From: Irpex lacteus
Taxonomy: Eukaryota; Basidiomycota; Agaricomycetes; Polyporales; Irpicaceae
Direction: 5' to 3'
DNA: 64,000 nt
NCBI GenBank assembly: GCA_001986395.2
Contig: MQVO02000050.1
Location: 1-64,000 of the forward strand
Shown here: in pieces, positions 36,538-46,474 of the stretch
How positions within the stretch are numbered: the stretch's first letter is position 1
Layout of the letters: each line of letters starts with the position of its first letter
The notes under the pieces: generated by a model
What the model was told of the DNA's origin: nothing
What the model saw: only the letters and a program-made list of their open reading frames with translations
Databases searched by the model: none
Program-made: the position numbers and the translations under genes

Positions 36538-38007
36538 AGCAATGTCGATACTGGTGTGTAGATGCTAATGGAAAGGCTGAGCACCCACCTTAGGCCGCTG
36601 CAGCTATAAAGACCTATTGTGGATCACACTCTTGACAGATTCGTGCACAGAGCCAGCCAAAGATGGGATGCAATCATGATGCCGCGCCAAGCGTCTGAGA
36701 CAACGATTCTGAGGGTTATGCTTCCTTCGTTAGCGAGAGATGCCGACGTGTTCGAAGCTCTGCCTAGGTATGATATTGACAGCCAAGTGGGTCACTGTGC
36801 AGAGCAATTCGCCATTATAAGTAGTCTGCAGTGTGTTGTGTATCTCGCACCAGTGATCAGGATAGGCACATCCTCGAGGAACATCAAAGATGCTGGGACA
36901 ACTTCCACGACCGCGTGTCAGCCGGTGATATGTGTGTTATTTCAACTGTTTTCAAAGATACGGGTTTCAGTGAATAAGTAACGTAGTTACAAAGAGAGGT
37001 TATGTTACCCACGAACAATGTGCGCAGCTGCGAAACCACCGGCATAGGCGATTGAGTCGATGTTCTTGACAAGATACCGACAAGCTGAATACACGGCCAT
37101 GAACGCAGATACTGCTACTGCTTCTTTTGACTTTGATTGACGATACAAGACGTTCGAAATTGTGGCACATAGACGGGCAAAAGCAAATGGCTCCGAGTCC
37201 GATGCCAGCCAGACGGAACGGTGCTTACTTGCGTGCGTGCGTGAGCCATTGCCTTTCTAGGGAGTCTGTAGCATCTGCGTGTTTCTTCCGGCTACTGTGT
37301 GTTACGAGATGACGGTATGCTCACGAGAGCACGAGGCTTACGCTTACGTTCAGCGAGGCCTAACCGCTTATCAACATTCCTGCTACCACTGGCAGCGCTA
37401 GCTAGATCGAACGTCATAGAGTTTCAAGTTCAGTGTACCAGACGAATTGGAGCGCGAATTCACCAAGTATTTTCACGTCATCTGGATCAAATTCTGCCAC
37501 GGGTGCTGTACTTGACTATACCACGAGAGTCCGCAAGCTGGTCGTGGCCTTATACTTAGCTTCCGAACAGCACCACGGCAAAGGTACCGCCTTCACCTTT
37601 GACGTGAGGTTTAGTGAGATCTATGTCACTGATCATGATGCTTTCAGAATTACTGTAAGCACTAGAATCAGTCCCAGAGGAACGAGAGCCTGGAGATTGA
37701 TGAGTACTACAACACCAAAGGAGTGATAAACCACAAGTACTCACGATTCCGAATTTCCGATGCCGATTTGAACGTTGACCGTGAGGATATGACTCGGTGC
37801 CAGCGCTGTGCAAAACGAAGACGGATGTCAAGTTCTCTTTGACCTTTCTTCCGACTCGGATGGTCATGTAACCAAGTTCTGAATGGTGAAACTGCCAGAT
37901 CTGCAGACGAACGAATTATACGGATTGACGCGAGCTTGACGCAGGAAGTTGAATGACTCGGCAGCTCAACTTGAAAGTAGTGTGTTTGGCCTTGTTTGGA
38001 CCTGCTG
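36538..38007. other. Intergenic region, possible gene relic
   Basis: On the minus strand 37867-37556 holds two open pieces separated by a plausible GT-AG intron. Beyond the stop, near 37430-37510, is another protein-like stretch (EFDPDDVKILGEFALQF) in a different frame. This could be a decayed gene, but no family was recognised. Confidence 0.3.
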
Positions 38008-38217
38008 TACTCGTGGCGCCCAAAAGTTTGGAAACAGCGTCAGGCGCCGTACCCCTCCAGCGTCGTACACTCTCGTCGTATTGGTGCACACTGCGGCGCA
38101 CGGAAACATTGTTTTATGTACTCAATGATAGAATGCTATGCTTTCCTTTGAACAAGTTTCAGGACCCCCTCTCTTCAATTTGAGGAGATATGGTACCAAC
38201 TACACCCACATGAGCGG

Positions 38218-39311
38218 TGTAACGCCATTACTTTGTAATGTGTTGGTTACATGTGCAAACTCACTACTGAGACTCAGCAGACCCTACCGGACTCCTAGAC
38301 CCCACCAGTAACCTAGGTCACGATGAGGCTGTGCAAAGCTATGCATGGATATGTGAAGCTATGCGCGGGCTACGATGTGGCTGTGCGCTACCTATGAGTC
38401 ATTCTGCGTCCACGACAACCAAATGAGTCAGCATACGTGAGGCTATGCACTGTGGCTATGCTGCAGAACATTCCGGAACACATTGCACAGCAAATCTATG
38501 TCATCCCCACCTTGTTACGTGTTTCATATCGGCAACGCACAGCGTTGTCACGGCCATTGTAGATACAGATCCCTGAGGCTATGCTAGTAGATACATGACT
38601 TCCTGTACATATAAATAGAGGGGCCTTCCTGCCCCAGAATGCAAGCAACTTCAGAGGAAGCATTTAGTACCCACCGAGTCAGTTAGTAGGAACGTTCAGT
38701 CGTACGTTTACGTCTATAGCTTAGGTGTAACTCCACGAGCGGGTTAGCCTTTCAGAACTCCTTGGTTGCTTGATAGCTATCACGTAAGTAGACACTCATC
38801 AGGCGCACAGAGCTGCGAAGGGAGCTGTCTATTACGCTGCTAGTATCAAGTACTCGTGAGGAATTCAGCCGTAGTCGTTCATCGTATCAGGTATCGTATC
38901 GTATTAGTCTGATCCAGGGTATTGTTTGTTTCTTCCCTCTACTCTCTCACTCTACTCTCAACTCTAAACCCACCTTCTCATAGTCTATAGTTCCTGTCTA
39001 AAGGTCTTTCACTCCCCAACACGAACGACCGGGATAGATCGACCTAACGTCTGGTCCATCGATTCTCGGCAGAAGAGATTAGGCTTGCGTATCGTAGACA
39101 TCACTCCGACCTTCGTGTTCACCAGTCCCAGAGCTACTCATCGCTAGGCGTAGTGCTAGTCACACCCACTTCGATTCCCCCTTCCGTTTCCCATCCAACT
39201 CTACACCACATATCTACTTGCTCTGCCTGGTACCATAACACTTACCGCGTCTCAGTCGTCTTACGTATCCCAGGCCGCTGCACTTAGCAATCTCATTTTC
39301 TGATCTCGACA
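38218..39311 (+). repeat. 5' LTR
   Basis: 1,094 bp, TG...CA. A TATA box (TATAAATA) lies at about 38610-38617, so transcription probably starts near 38640. Before it, U3 carries several copies of a GGCTATGC / GGCTGTGC motif between 38327 and 38582. Confidence 0.95.
38610..38617 (+). promoter_or_regulatory. LTR TATA box
   Basis: TATAAATA in CATATAAATAGAGGGG inside the 5' LTR; the same sequence is present in the 3' LTR. It is the likely core promoter of the retrotransposon. Confidence 0.6.
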
Positions 39312-39313
39312 TC

Positions 39314-39330
39314 TGGAGCCCACCGCGAGG
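39314..39330 (+). promoter_or_regulatory. Putative primer binding site
   Basis: TGGAGCCCACCGCGAGG starts two bases after the 5' LTR. It opens with TGG, complementary to the CCA end of a tRNA. The tRNA species cannot be named without a tRNA set. Confidence 0.45.
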
Positions 39331-39375
39331 GGGGGAAAGATTAAAAGTTAAGGAAATCATAGACTCGGCTTGTGT

Positions 39376-42300
39376 ATGAGCAGTGACACATCACTCTCCA
39401 TATCAAGTCCACCATCGACAATCTCAACACCAACTACTCCGACATCTAGGTCATCGTTGCCCACCATGGCAGCGATACCGCCACTATCAGTAACGGATAT
39501 GCCTTTCCTAGGAATGAAGGGAGCACCCAAGAAGTTCAAAGGAAAGTCAGCCGAAGTTGATATCTTTCTCCGACACTATGAGCGAATGATCCCAAAGTAC
39601 AACCTGATTACCGATAAGGAAAAGGTTGAGAATATTACGCAGTACTGCTCTAAAGCTGTGCGCCAGTTTATGGAAGGACTTACTAGTTATCGAACTCCAA
39701 ACTGGACTCAGTTTGCTAAAGACCTGCGAAAGTTCTACGAAGCAGACAAGGACTCACGCCGATACAAGGTGCGAGACTTGGAAAGCTTTGTGATCACTAG
39801 CCGAGCGAAGGAACCCTTTGCCAATCAAGCCGCATGGATGAAGTATAACCGTGAGTTTATTCGTATATCAGGATGGCTCGAGGCTAAAGGCAAAATCGAT
39901 AAAGAGGAGCGAGCGATTTATTTCTGGAAAGGAATTCCTCGTCGTTTCCGAGATCGTATTGAGCTTCGCCTCATGAGTTCCAAGCCTAATCACGATTTAG
40001 ACACACCCTTCGACATTGTTGATGTGGCCAAAGCAGCAGAAACATTACTCAAGCGAGATCACTTTGATAATGATAGGTTACCCTCTGATTCTGAAGACAG
40101 CGAATCTGAAACGTCTGAATCATCATCTGATTCCGAAAGCGAAAGCAGTGATGACCAGAAAGTTAAAGTTACTGTTAAGAAAAAGCCCAGAAAGTCACAC
40201 TCTAAGGAAAAGGAAAAGCCAGTTCGTAAGACTCGCTTTCGCCTTCCAAAGAAAGCACAATCTGTAAGCTCATCAGAGTCTGAAAGTGACAGCGAATCGC
40301 ACAAGTCAAAATCAGGATCTAATTCACCAGCAAAGGGCAGTAAAACCCCAAGCGAGGATGACTTCGAGCATCTAATCTCTAGACTTAGCAAGATGAGCAT
40401 CCAAGATCCCGAATATGCCACTGTGTACTTCAAAGCCTATCGTATCGATCCGATTATCAAAGAGTTAGTACCAACACCCAGCGAGCAGCGTCGTATATCG
40501 CCCACGACTTCTGCCTCAGCACCACGCGAACGTCAGAGCTTTGAACGCGAACCTCCGCCACATATGTCAGGTGGATTCTCCACTCAGAACTGTTTCGGTT
40601 GCGGAAAGCAAGGCCATTCAATGAGATTCTGCCCCGACCTTAGAGACTTAGCCAACAAAGGAGTCATTCGTTATGGAGCTAACAACCAATGGGTTATGAG
40701 CAACGGCTCTTCCATTCGTCGTAACTACCTTGGCGAACCTTTGACCGAAGCCATAGAACGGCTACAGAACTCTAGTAATCTCATAACCATTGATGACCAG
40801 CCTGCCGAAGCCGACCTGACAGATGATGAGGTTTACGCCATTCAGCATGACCAGAACCCCTACGCCTTCTTCAAAGGAGATATCGAATATGAGGACCCAG
40901 ACATGGCTGCATACCCAGTAGAGTCATCCGACATGCGCATGAAAGCTAAGCGAGATAGGTTTCAAGGAGTAGTTCCTCCACCTCTCCGCAAAGATTCAGG
41001 CGCTCGGTTCAAGGATAAGCAGAATCCGAACAAGGAAAATGTAGATCCTAGACCTAAGCCTACACCAAAGCCAGTTCCAGTCCCAGTCCCAGTTCGCTCC
41101 CATGAGGAGGATGTAAGAATGTTCGACCCAGATAACGATAGCGATATCGAGGAGGATATTCCGCTCTCTCGTAAGAACGCCCAACGAAAGCCGCCACCGG
41201 GTATTCGGCACGACCAGTTCAAACCGAAACCAGCGCCTAATCCTGCACCACGTGATGAACCAGCCAAGCGTCAGCCTCGCCAGTCGGAGATTCAAAGCCA
41301 CGTCAACCCCAACACCGTTCTCGACAAGATGCTCAGTGCCCCTGTCAGCCTTCAAGTCGGCGAACTCATGGCTGTATCTCGCGAGATGACCCAACGTATG
41401 CAGGATGTTCTGAGACTCAAGCAAGCAAAGGCACCAGCTGACACGAAACTAGCTACCGCCACCGAGTATCAGGAAGACGAACCCACCACGGTCGCCGCTT
41501 TCATGCCAAAAACCCGAAGCCAGCTCATTCGCCTCACACTACACTGCAACGGAATTCCGATAGAGACCATTATCGATACCGGATCCATGCTTAACATATG
41601 CAGCAAAAAGACTTGGCTCAACTGTATCAAGCAGCCAGTCGACGTCACCCGCTCAATAGTCATGAACGATGCCAACGGAGGCGAAGGAACTCTATCAGGA
41701 TTCCTAGCCGAAGTCCCGTTACGCTGTGGAGACGTTTTAACTTTTGCAAATATGTACATCGGCGAACATGCACCATTCGACTTGCTTCTCGGAAGACCAT
41801 GGCAAAGAGGAAACTTCATTACGATAGACGAGCGACGAGAAGGAACCTTCCTGGTGTTCAAGGATCAAGACTTGAATAGCCAGTGGGAAATGCTAGTTGC
41901 AGGAGAAATACGACCACCTCCCGACGTATATGATGAGTACTATTCACGCCAGAGGCAGAAAGTTCAGAAGGTCCGCATTAGCGAAGCCTACCTATCTATG
42001 CCCTCAGAAGACTCAGCACATGCTCGGATTGAGGAGGTCCAGGAAGATGAAGACCCTGCAACAGCCACCGAATCAACCAAGACGTTACCGCAGGATCCCG
42101 CTGACATCAAGCAGAAACGCAGAGCAGAAGTTCTAGAGTCCACGTTATTAGCCCTTGACATTCCAGAAGGATTAGTCGAACAAGAACTCGACAACTTCAT
42201 GCTCAGCCCAGTCAGCCGATCTAGCCGTAACACTCAGAAGAACAACTCCGAAGAGCCCGCCAAAGTACTTGTCACACAGTCACAAAGTCAAGATTTATTG

Positions 42301-45300
42301 GAAACATTTAAATTCATGACGATGGACGACACCGAGCTGCCAAGTACATCCACTGTTATAGCACGTGAAGTAAAGTCCCCACAAGCCACCGCCGATCAGT
42401 CCCCATCTCCCGAAATCAAGCTATCTACTGCAGATGAGGCGAGAATGGTAAGCATCATAGAAACGGAACTGAACTGCGGAGGACTCACCTTCAAACAATG
42501 GATGCAAAACGCCCAGAAGTACTTGCGTGAGCTTTTTGAAGCCGATATGCGCGCCGTCAACGAAGCTTGGGATATCTACGACGGACCAGAAAGTCAGTTT
42601 CTCACCAGACAAAGCGACGAGAGAATGGCTTACCTACGTTCCGAACACCGTTGGGATATTCTCAACCAAGACCGCCGCGTACTCGGACATTGGATGCGAG
42701 AAGTTTCGAATTGGAGCTACGAACGCGAACGACCAAGTGTTAGCCACGCAAACGAAGAAGCAAGCCACGAAAAACACTTACCAACGTCATTAAGACCCGA
42801 CTTATCACTTGTCTTGATGGGGCAAACCCCGTCGTCGCAGTTCGAAGCCGCCATCACCGAGGCTTTATCCGAATTTCCTAAAAAGGCAGTCAGTCACGCA
42901 CTACACCCGGATTGCTGCGGAACGACTCACGCATTTTCAGCTTGTAGCGCCCGTCCCGGTCCAGAAGGAGTTTCCAGTAACCGGACAACTGATGTGCAAG
43001 CACACCAGTGTCAGCGGCCCGAGCTGGGCAGGCATCTAGACAATCAGCAGGAGCAGCCACACAGCAAACCTAACCAAAAGAAGCAAAGCGGCGCACCTGT
43101 CAACCTGCCAACTGCTCGAGGAAACATACCCTGGAATGCAAGAAACCAAAAAGGGAAAGGTCAGCGCACAGCCCGCAAACTGCCAAACGATAAAGGAACT
43201 CACCTAAACCTAAACTCGACAAGCACCGCTTCGAAACAACCACCGACCCAGCAGCGAGATCAACCCTTAGCCCACCAAGATCACACGTGCACGCACCAAG
43301 CCACGGCACCCCGGCTCAAGCCACCTAGGGATAAGCATTGGCAGACGTCAGGGTTAAGGGGACACAGATCTGTACCTAGAAATCAGACGAATGTTAGAAG
43401 CTTATCTCAAAAAGGAGCTATTGAGAACATGCGCACGTTTACCTTAACAGGCAACCCGCCCACTTCCCAAAAGGGCAGTCGTCCGACTCCTCCACCCAGG
43501 CAACGCCATAGAAACTCACGGCGTACTTGCTTCGGCTGCGGGAGTCCAAGCCATGTAATGTCGAAGTGCTTTGAGCTTGAGCGACGTGAAAGACGAGGCG
43601 AATTTCGACGAATGGGGGTGAGGCTTGAGCTATCAAACGGGCGCGTTTTGCGGAAGCAAAATCGCAACCCGCCCCTCCTAAGTCAACTTGATGACCTTCA
43701 GAGAGAGATCAAGGGCGAAGGGGAGTCGTGCGATAAGTCTCATGGCACGTCACCACAGACCCCTAGACCAGACAAGGCTACGGTTAGCATCTCTAATAAG
43801 CAGGAGACTCACCGTCTGCCTAAGTTCCCTGCCTCTCTCGAACCTACGCCTCCGGACCCCATCGTCTACCGTTCAGTTGCCGTCGCCACGTCTTCACCGC
43901 CTACGCCTCTCGATACGCCCGTTGCCCCGTCCTCTGAACGTGTCCGTGCTGTCATTCGGCACAACATGGACGCGCCGTTCGCTGTTTGCGTCCCTCCTGA
44001 GCCCGAGCAAAGCGTCGCCTATGTCATTTTTAGGTGTATGTTAACTCCCGCGCAAGCAGCAAACGTTCTCGAAGGACTTTCTTACCGTGGAACCATCCAT
44101 CTCGCCTCCAATCCTTTCCCCACCGTCGAAGAGGCCCGCCGTCGTATGTTTGGATTTGACATGTACAGGACCTCGCACCCTGTCGTTGGCGACTTCATAA
44201 TCCTAGCAGGCGAACGAAATTTTAGTATTCAGCCTTTCGAACTTCAAATAAATCGGAACTTACGAGCAGTGGACGGTTTGAGGAATAGCCAAGGACACTA
44301 CCTCGGTGCACCCGCTGGTGACACCACACGCTGTGCCCACTCGCCGATCCTCGTCCTCGACCGCCTCATCGTCCTTGGAAGTCCCAGCGCACCCCCTCGA
44401 GGTACTCACCCGTCTGACTGGTCGCCCATAGAGTTCATAGGCCACCGGTATGTCGAGTCGCATCTCAGCCGTTTGCAGCCCGTTAACTGGTCGTCTTGCA
44501 GCGATCGCGTCGGCCTCTTGATTGGCCCGGCCAGTCCTGTTAGCGACAGCGGAGAGACTGATGAGGGGGATGAGAACAGCGTAGACGAGAAGGGACATAG
44601 CGAGGAGAAAGAGAGCGACGACCTCAAGCATCTGCGAGAGGTCATCAAAGGTACGAGCTTCATCAGCACGCACAGCCACGCGACTCACCGGAGATCTCCA
44701 GAACATGAGCGCCTTACGGATGCACGCGCCGAGGCTGAGCTTAAAGATTTCTTTGGCTCTGACTCGGAGGTCGGGACAATCTCGAGCCCGGACACCGACG
44801 AGATTACCTCGTCGATCCCAGCGCCTGCTACCGGCTACTCCCTGCCCGTTCAACCTCCGGCCTCGTGGTCGCCACCTGTCGCTTGGTCGCTGCCTGTTTC
44901 ATCCTCGTCGCTGCCCACTCCTCCTTCGTCACCGTCACCTGCCCCTCTTTCTGCTTTCTTCTCTGCTGCCCCCACTCATCAAGATGTAGCCGACCGCCCC
45001 CACCTCGACTACGAGGTCCCGCGCCCTCAGCAGGAGGACCTTGCCAGGCGCATCGTGCAGGAGAGCAACGACAGGTACGTGCTAAGCCCTCCTGGCTATG
45101 CACCCATCGCTCACGAGACTTCCCTCAGTCTCCTGCTCGACGCCCTACGCCTCCAAGTCCTCACCAACGAGCGCAACCGTCTCGCCAACACCGACAGCCT
45201 CACTACCGCACCTATCGAGGACGGTGTACGCCACCTCACTATTCACTCGCACCCCCACGCTCCTTTCACCACCGAGAACTCCCCCGTCACTGTCTCCAGC

Positions 45301-46473
45301 AGCAACAACGATGGCAACGACCCACCTGACGCCCCCGCCGCCATGATTATGCACGGATACACCGTGCAAGCTGCGCTTCGCGGTGCCCCCGTCTTCGCTC
45401 GCGCACGTCTACCCGGAGTTCCTCAAGACCGAGCCTTTCTTATGGATCCGCAAGTCCTTGCTGGCGTGGAGCAACTACACATCGAGGAAGACACGCTGGA
45501 CATTGACCTCACTACGGAGGACACCAGTAGCGAGGAGGACTCGGACGCTATCAGCGAGGATTCGGACGACATTGACCCCTACCAAGGTGCGACGTTCGTC
45601 GACGCCATCGACTGCTTTCTTGCTGAACCCAACGGCGCAGGCCATCTCGCTCCTCCATCCTGGATGGACCATGACTCCATCATGGCCTCTCCCACTTCCC
45701 CTCTTTGTCCCACCCCCGGTTCCTGCACCTACGAGGACAAGCTCACCGTGCTCTCTCGCCCCCCTCTCTTACCTGGCGAGGCGATCGCAAGCGACCCTCC
45801 GTCTCCCTACGACGAGTTCGAACTCAGTCGCCCCTGGAACACTCCTCCCACGTACTGCCCGCCGTCTCGCTGCACGCACACCGCTCACCACGTCGCCAGC
45901 ACCCTCATCAACCACAGGCACTGGATCAATGACCAGGAATTTCAGCAGGACGACCGCGCTCGTCGTCGCCGTCGTTTTTCGATGCCATCTCCCCAAACCG
46001 TCTCCATGCTCGTCACTGATGAGGCCGACCCCAACGGTCTCGTTGTCCACTGGCTGGCTCGTCGTGCATTGGTTCGACAGCTGCGCCCTATGGTGGAACT
46101 CGCTCAGAATCTCGGCCTCACCAGTTTCTTGCGCTCGCATCGGGATCTTGACCCCGAGGACCAACCTTCGCTTCAGCTTGCCCTCACCACCCTTTTCTTT
46201 CCCAAGCACGAGTATGACGGCAATCCATACCTGGACCCCGTGGAAGAAATCGAAGTCTTACAGGCCCGGATCTTCTTCGCTATCAGCAACCAGTACCATG
46301 GATACGTTTCGGAGACCCTCGACCACGCCCTGGCCTATCGCGCTACCGCCGCTGACACCAAGATCATTCAAGACTATCGTGCTCGCGGCCTGCTTGGAGG
46401 TCATTGGGTTGTGCCTTCTTTCCCTCAAGAGCTCCGAGACATCTGTCTCGAGAACTTTCAACGTACTGATTAG
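39376..46473 (+). CDS. Retrotransposon Gag-protease polyprotein with long C-terminal extension
   Basis: One ORF of about 2,365 residues. Residues 40-240 are the Gag capsid-like region (FLRHYERMIPKYNLITDKEK, FYWKG-like helices). A charged Ser/Glu region follows, then a CCHC knuckle CFGCGKQGHSMRFC near residue 406. The aspartic protease has IIDTGSMLNICS near residue 732 and LLLGRPW about 75 residues later, giving catalytic Asp in DTG. A second CCHC knuckle, CFGCGSPSHVMSKC, lies near residue 1385. Residues from about 1490 to the end form a region not seen in ordinary Ty3 elements. It is GC-rich, with segments such as MLTPAQAANVLEGLSYRG and IEVLQARIFFAISNQYHGY, and I do not recognise it. The ORF is plus frame 1; pol follows in frame 2. 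The nominal start is the ATG at 39376. Confidence 0.9.
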   Translation: MSSDTSLSISSPPSTISTPTTPTSRSSLPTMAAIPPLSVTDMPFLGMKGAPKKFKGKSAEVDIFLRHYERMIPKYNLITDKEKVENITQYCSKAVRQFMEGLTSYRTPNWTQFAKDLRKFYEADKDSRRYKVRDLESFVITSRAKEPFANQAAWMKYNREFIRISGWLEAKGKIDKEERAIYFWKGIPRRFRDRIELRLMSSKPNHDLDTPFDIVDVAKAAETLLKRDHFDNDRLPSDSEDSESETSESSSDSESESSDDQKVKVTVKKKPRKSHSKEKEKPVRKTRFRLPKKAQSVSSSESESDSESHKSKSGSNSPAKGSKTPSEDDFEHLISRLSKMSIQDPEYATVYFKAYRIDPIIKELVPTPSEQRRISPTTSASAPRERQSFEREPPPHMSGGFSTQNCFGCGKQGHSMRFCPDLRDLANKGVIRYGANNQWVMSNGSSIRRNYLGEPLTEAIERLQNSSNLITIDDQPAEADLTDDEVYAIQHDQNPYAFFKGDIEYEDPDMAAYPVESSDMRMKAKRDRFQGVVPPPLRKDSGARFKDKQNPNKENVDPRPKPTPKPVPVPVPVRSHEEDVRMFDPDNDSDIEEDIPLSRKNAQRKPPPGIRHDQFKPKPAPNPAPRDEPAKRQPRQSEIQSHVNPNTVLDKMLSAPVSLQVGELMAVSREMTQRMQDVLRLKQAKAPADTKLATATEYQEDEPTTVAAFMPKTRSQLIRLTLHCNGIPIETIIDTGSMLNICSKKTWLNCIKQPVDVTRSIVMNDANGGEGTLSGFLAEVPLRCGDVLTFANMYIGEHAPFDLLLGRPWQRGNFITIDERREGTFLVFKDQDLNSQWEMLVAGEIRPPPDVYDEYYSRQRQKVQKVRISEAYLSMPSEDSAHARIEEVQEDEDPATATESTKTLPQDPADIKQKRRAEVLESTLLALDIPEGLVEQELDNFMLSPVSRSSRNTQKNNSEEPAKVLVTQSQSQDLLETFKFMTMDDTELPSTSTVIAREVKSPQATADQSPSPEIKLSTADEARMVSIIETELNCGGLTFKQWMQNAQKYLRELFEADMRAVNEAWDIYDGPESQFLTRQSDERMAYLRSEHRWDILNQDRRVLGHWMREVSNWSYERERPSVSHANEEASHEKHLPTSLRPDLSLVLMGQTPSSQFEAAITEALSEFPKKAVSHALHPDCCGTTHAFSACSARPGPEGVSSNRTTDVQAHQCQRPELGRHLDNQQEQPHSKPNQKKQSGAPVNLPTARGNIPWNARNQKGKGQRTARKLPNDKGTHLNLNSTSTASKQPPTQQRDQPLAHQDHTCTHQATAPRLKPPRDKHWQTSGLRGHRSVPRNQTNVRSLSQKGAIENMRTFTLTGNPPTSQKGSRPTPPPRQRHRNSRRTCFGCGSPSHVMSKCFELERRERRGEFRRMGVRLELSNGRVLRKQNRNPPLLSQLDDLQREIKGEGESCDKSHGTSPQTPRPDKATVSISNKQETHRLPKFPASLEPTPPDPIVYRSVAVATSSPPTPLDTPVAPSSERVRAVIRHNMDAPFAVCVPPEPEQSVAYVIFRCMLTPAQAANVLEGLSYRGTIHLASNPFPTVEEARRRMFGFDMYRTSHPVVGDFIILAGERNFSIQPFELQINRNLRAVDGLRNSQGHYLGAPAGDTTRCAHSPILVLDRLIVLGSPSAPPRGTHPSDWSPIEFIGHRYVESHLSRLQPVNWSSCSDRVGLLIGPASPVSDSGETDEGDENSVDEKGHSEEKESDDLKHLREVIKGTSFISTHSHATHRRSPEHERLTDARAEAELKDFFGSDSEVGTISSPDTDEITSSIPAPATGYSLPVQPPASWSPPVAWSLPVSSSSLPTPPSSPSPAPLSAFFSAAPTHQDVADRPHLDYEVPRPQQEDLARRIVQESNDRYVLSPPGYAPIAHETSLSLLLDALRLQVLTNERNRLANTDSLTTAPIEDGVRHLTIHSHPHAPFTTENSPVTVSSSNNDGNDPPDAPAAMIMHGYTVQAALRGAPVFARARLPGVPQDRAFLMDPQVLAGVEQLHIEEDTLDIDLTTEDTSSEEDSDAISEDSDDIDPYQGATFVDAIDCFLAEPNGAGHLAPPSWMDHDSIMASPTSPLCPTPGSCTYEDKLTVLSRPPLLPGEAIASDPPSPYDEFELSRPWNTPPTYCPPSRCTHTAHHVASTLINHRHWINDQEFQQDDRARRRRRFSMPSPQTVSMLVTDEADPNGLVVHWLARRALVRQLRPMVELAQNLGLTSFLRSHRDLDPEDQPSLQLALTTLFFPKHEYDGNPYLDPVEEIEVLQARIFFAISNQYHGYVSETLDHALAYRATAADTKIIQDYRARGLLGGHWVVPSFPQELRDICLENFQRTD

Positions 46474-46474
46474 G

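Noticed and set aside
36619..36981. Plus-strand 120-codon frame upstream of a DUF6533 gene
   Set aside because: No start context, domain or splice partners; likely chance.
37433..37726. Plus-strand 97-codon frame
   Set aside because: No recognisable features; the opposite strand shows equally protein-like fragments, so neither was called as a gene.
40059..40433. Minus-strand frames inside the retrotransposon
   Set aside because: They are antisense shadows of the gag and pol ORFs.
45383..46473. Start of the long frame-2 ORF as an overlapping Pol N terminus
   Set aside because: Within the overlap the frame-1 gag ORF continues with regular codon bias, and the frame-2 translation looks like a shadow. 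Pol was therefore placed after 46473.
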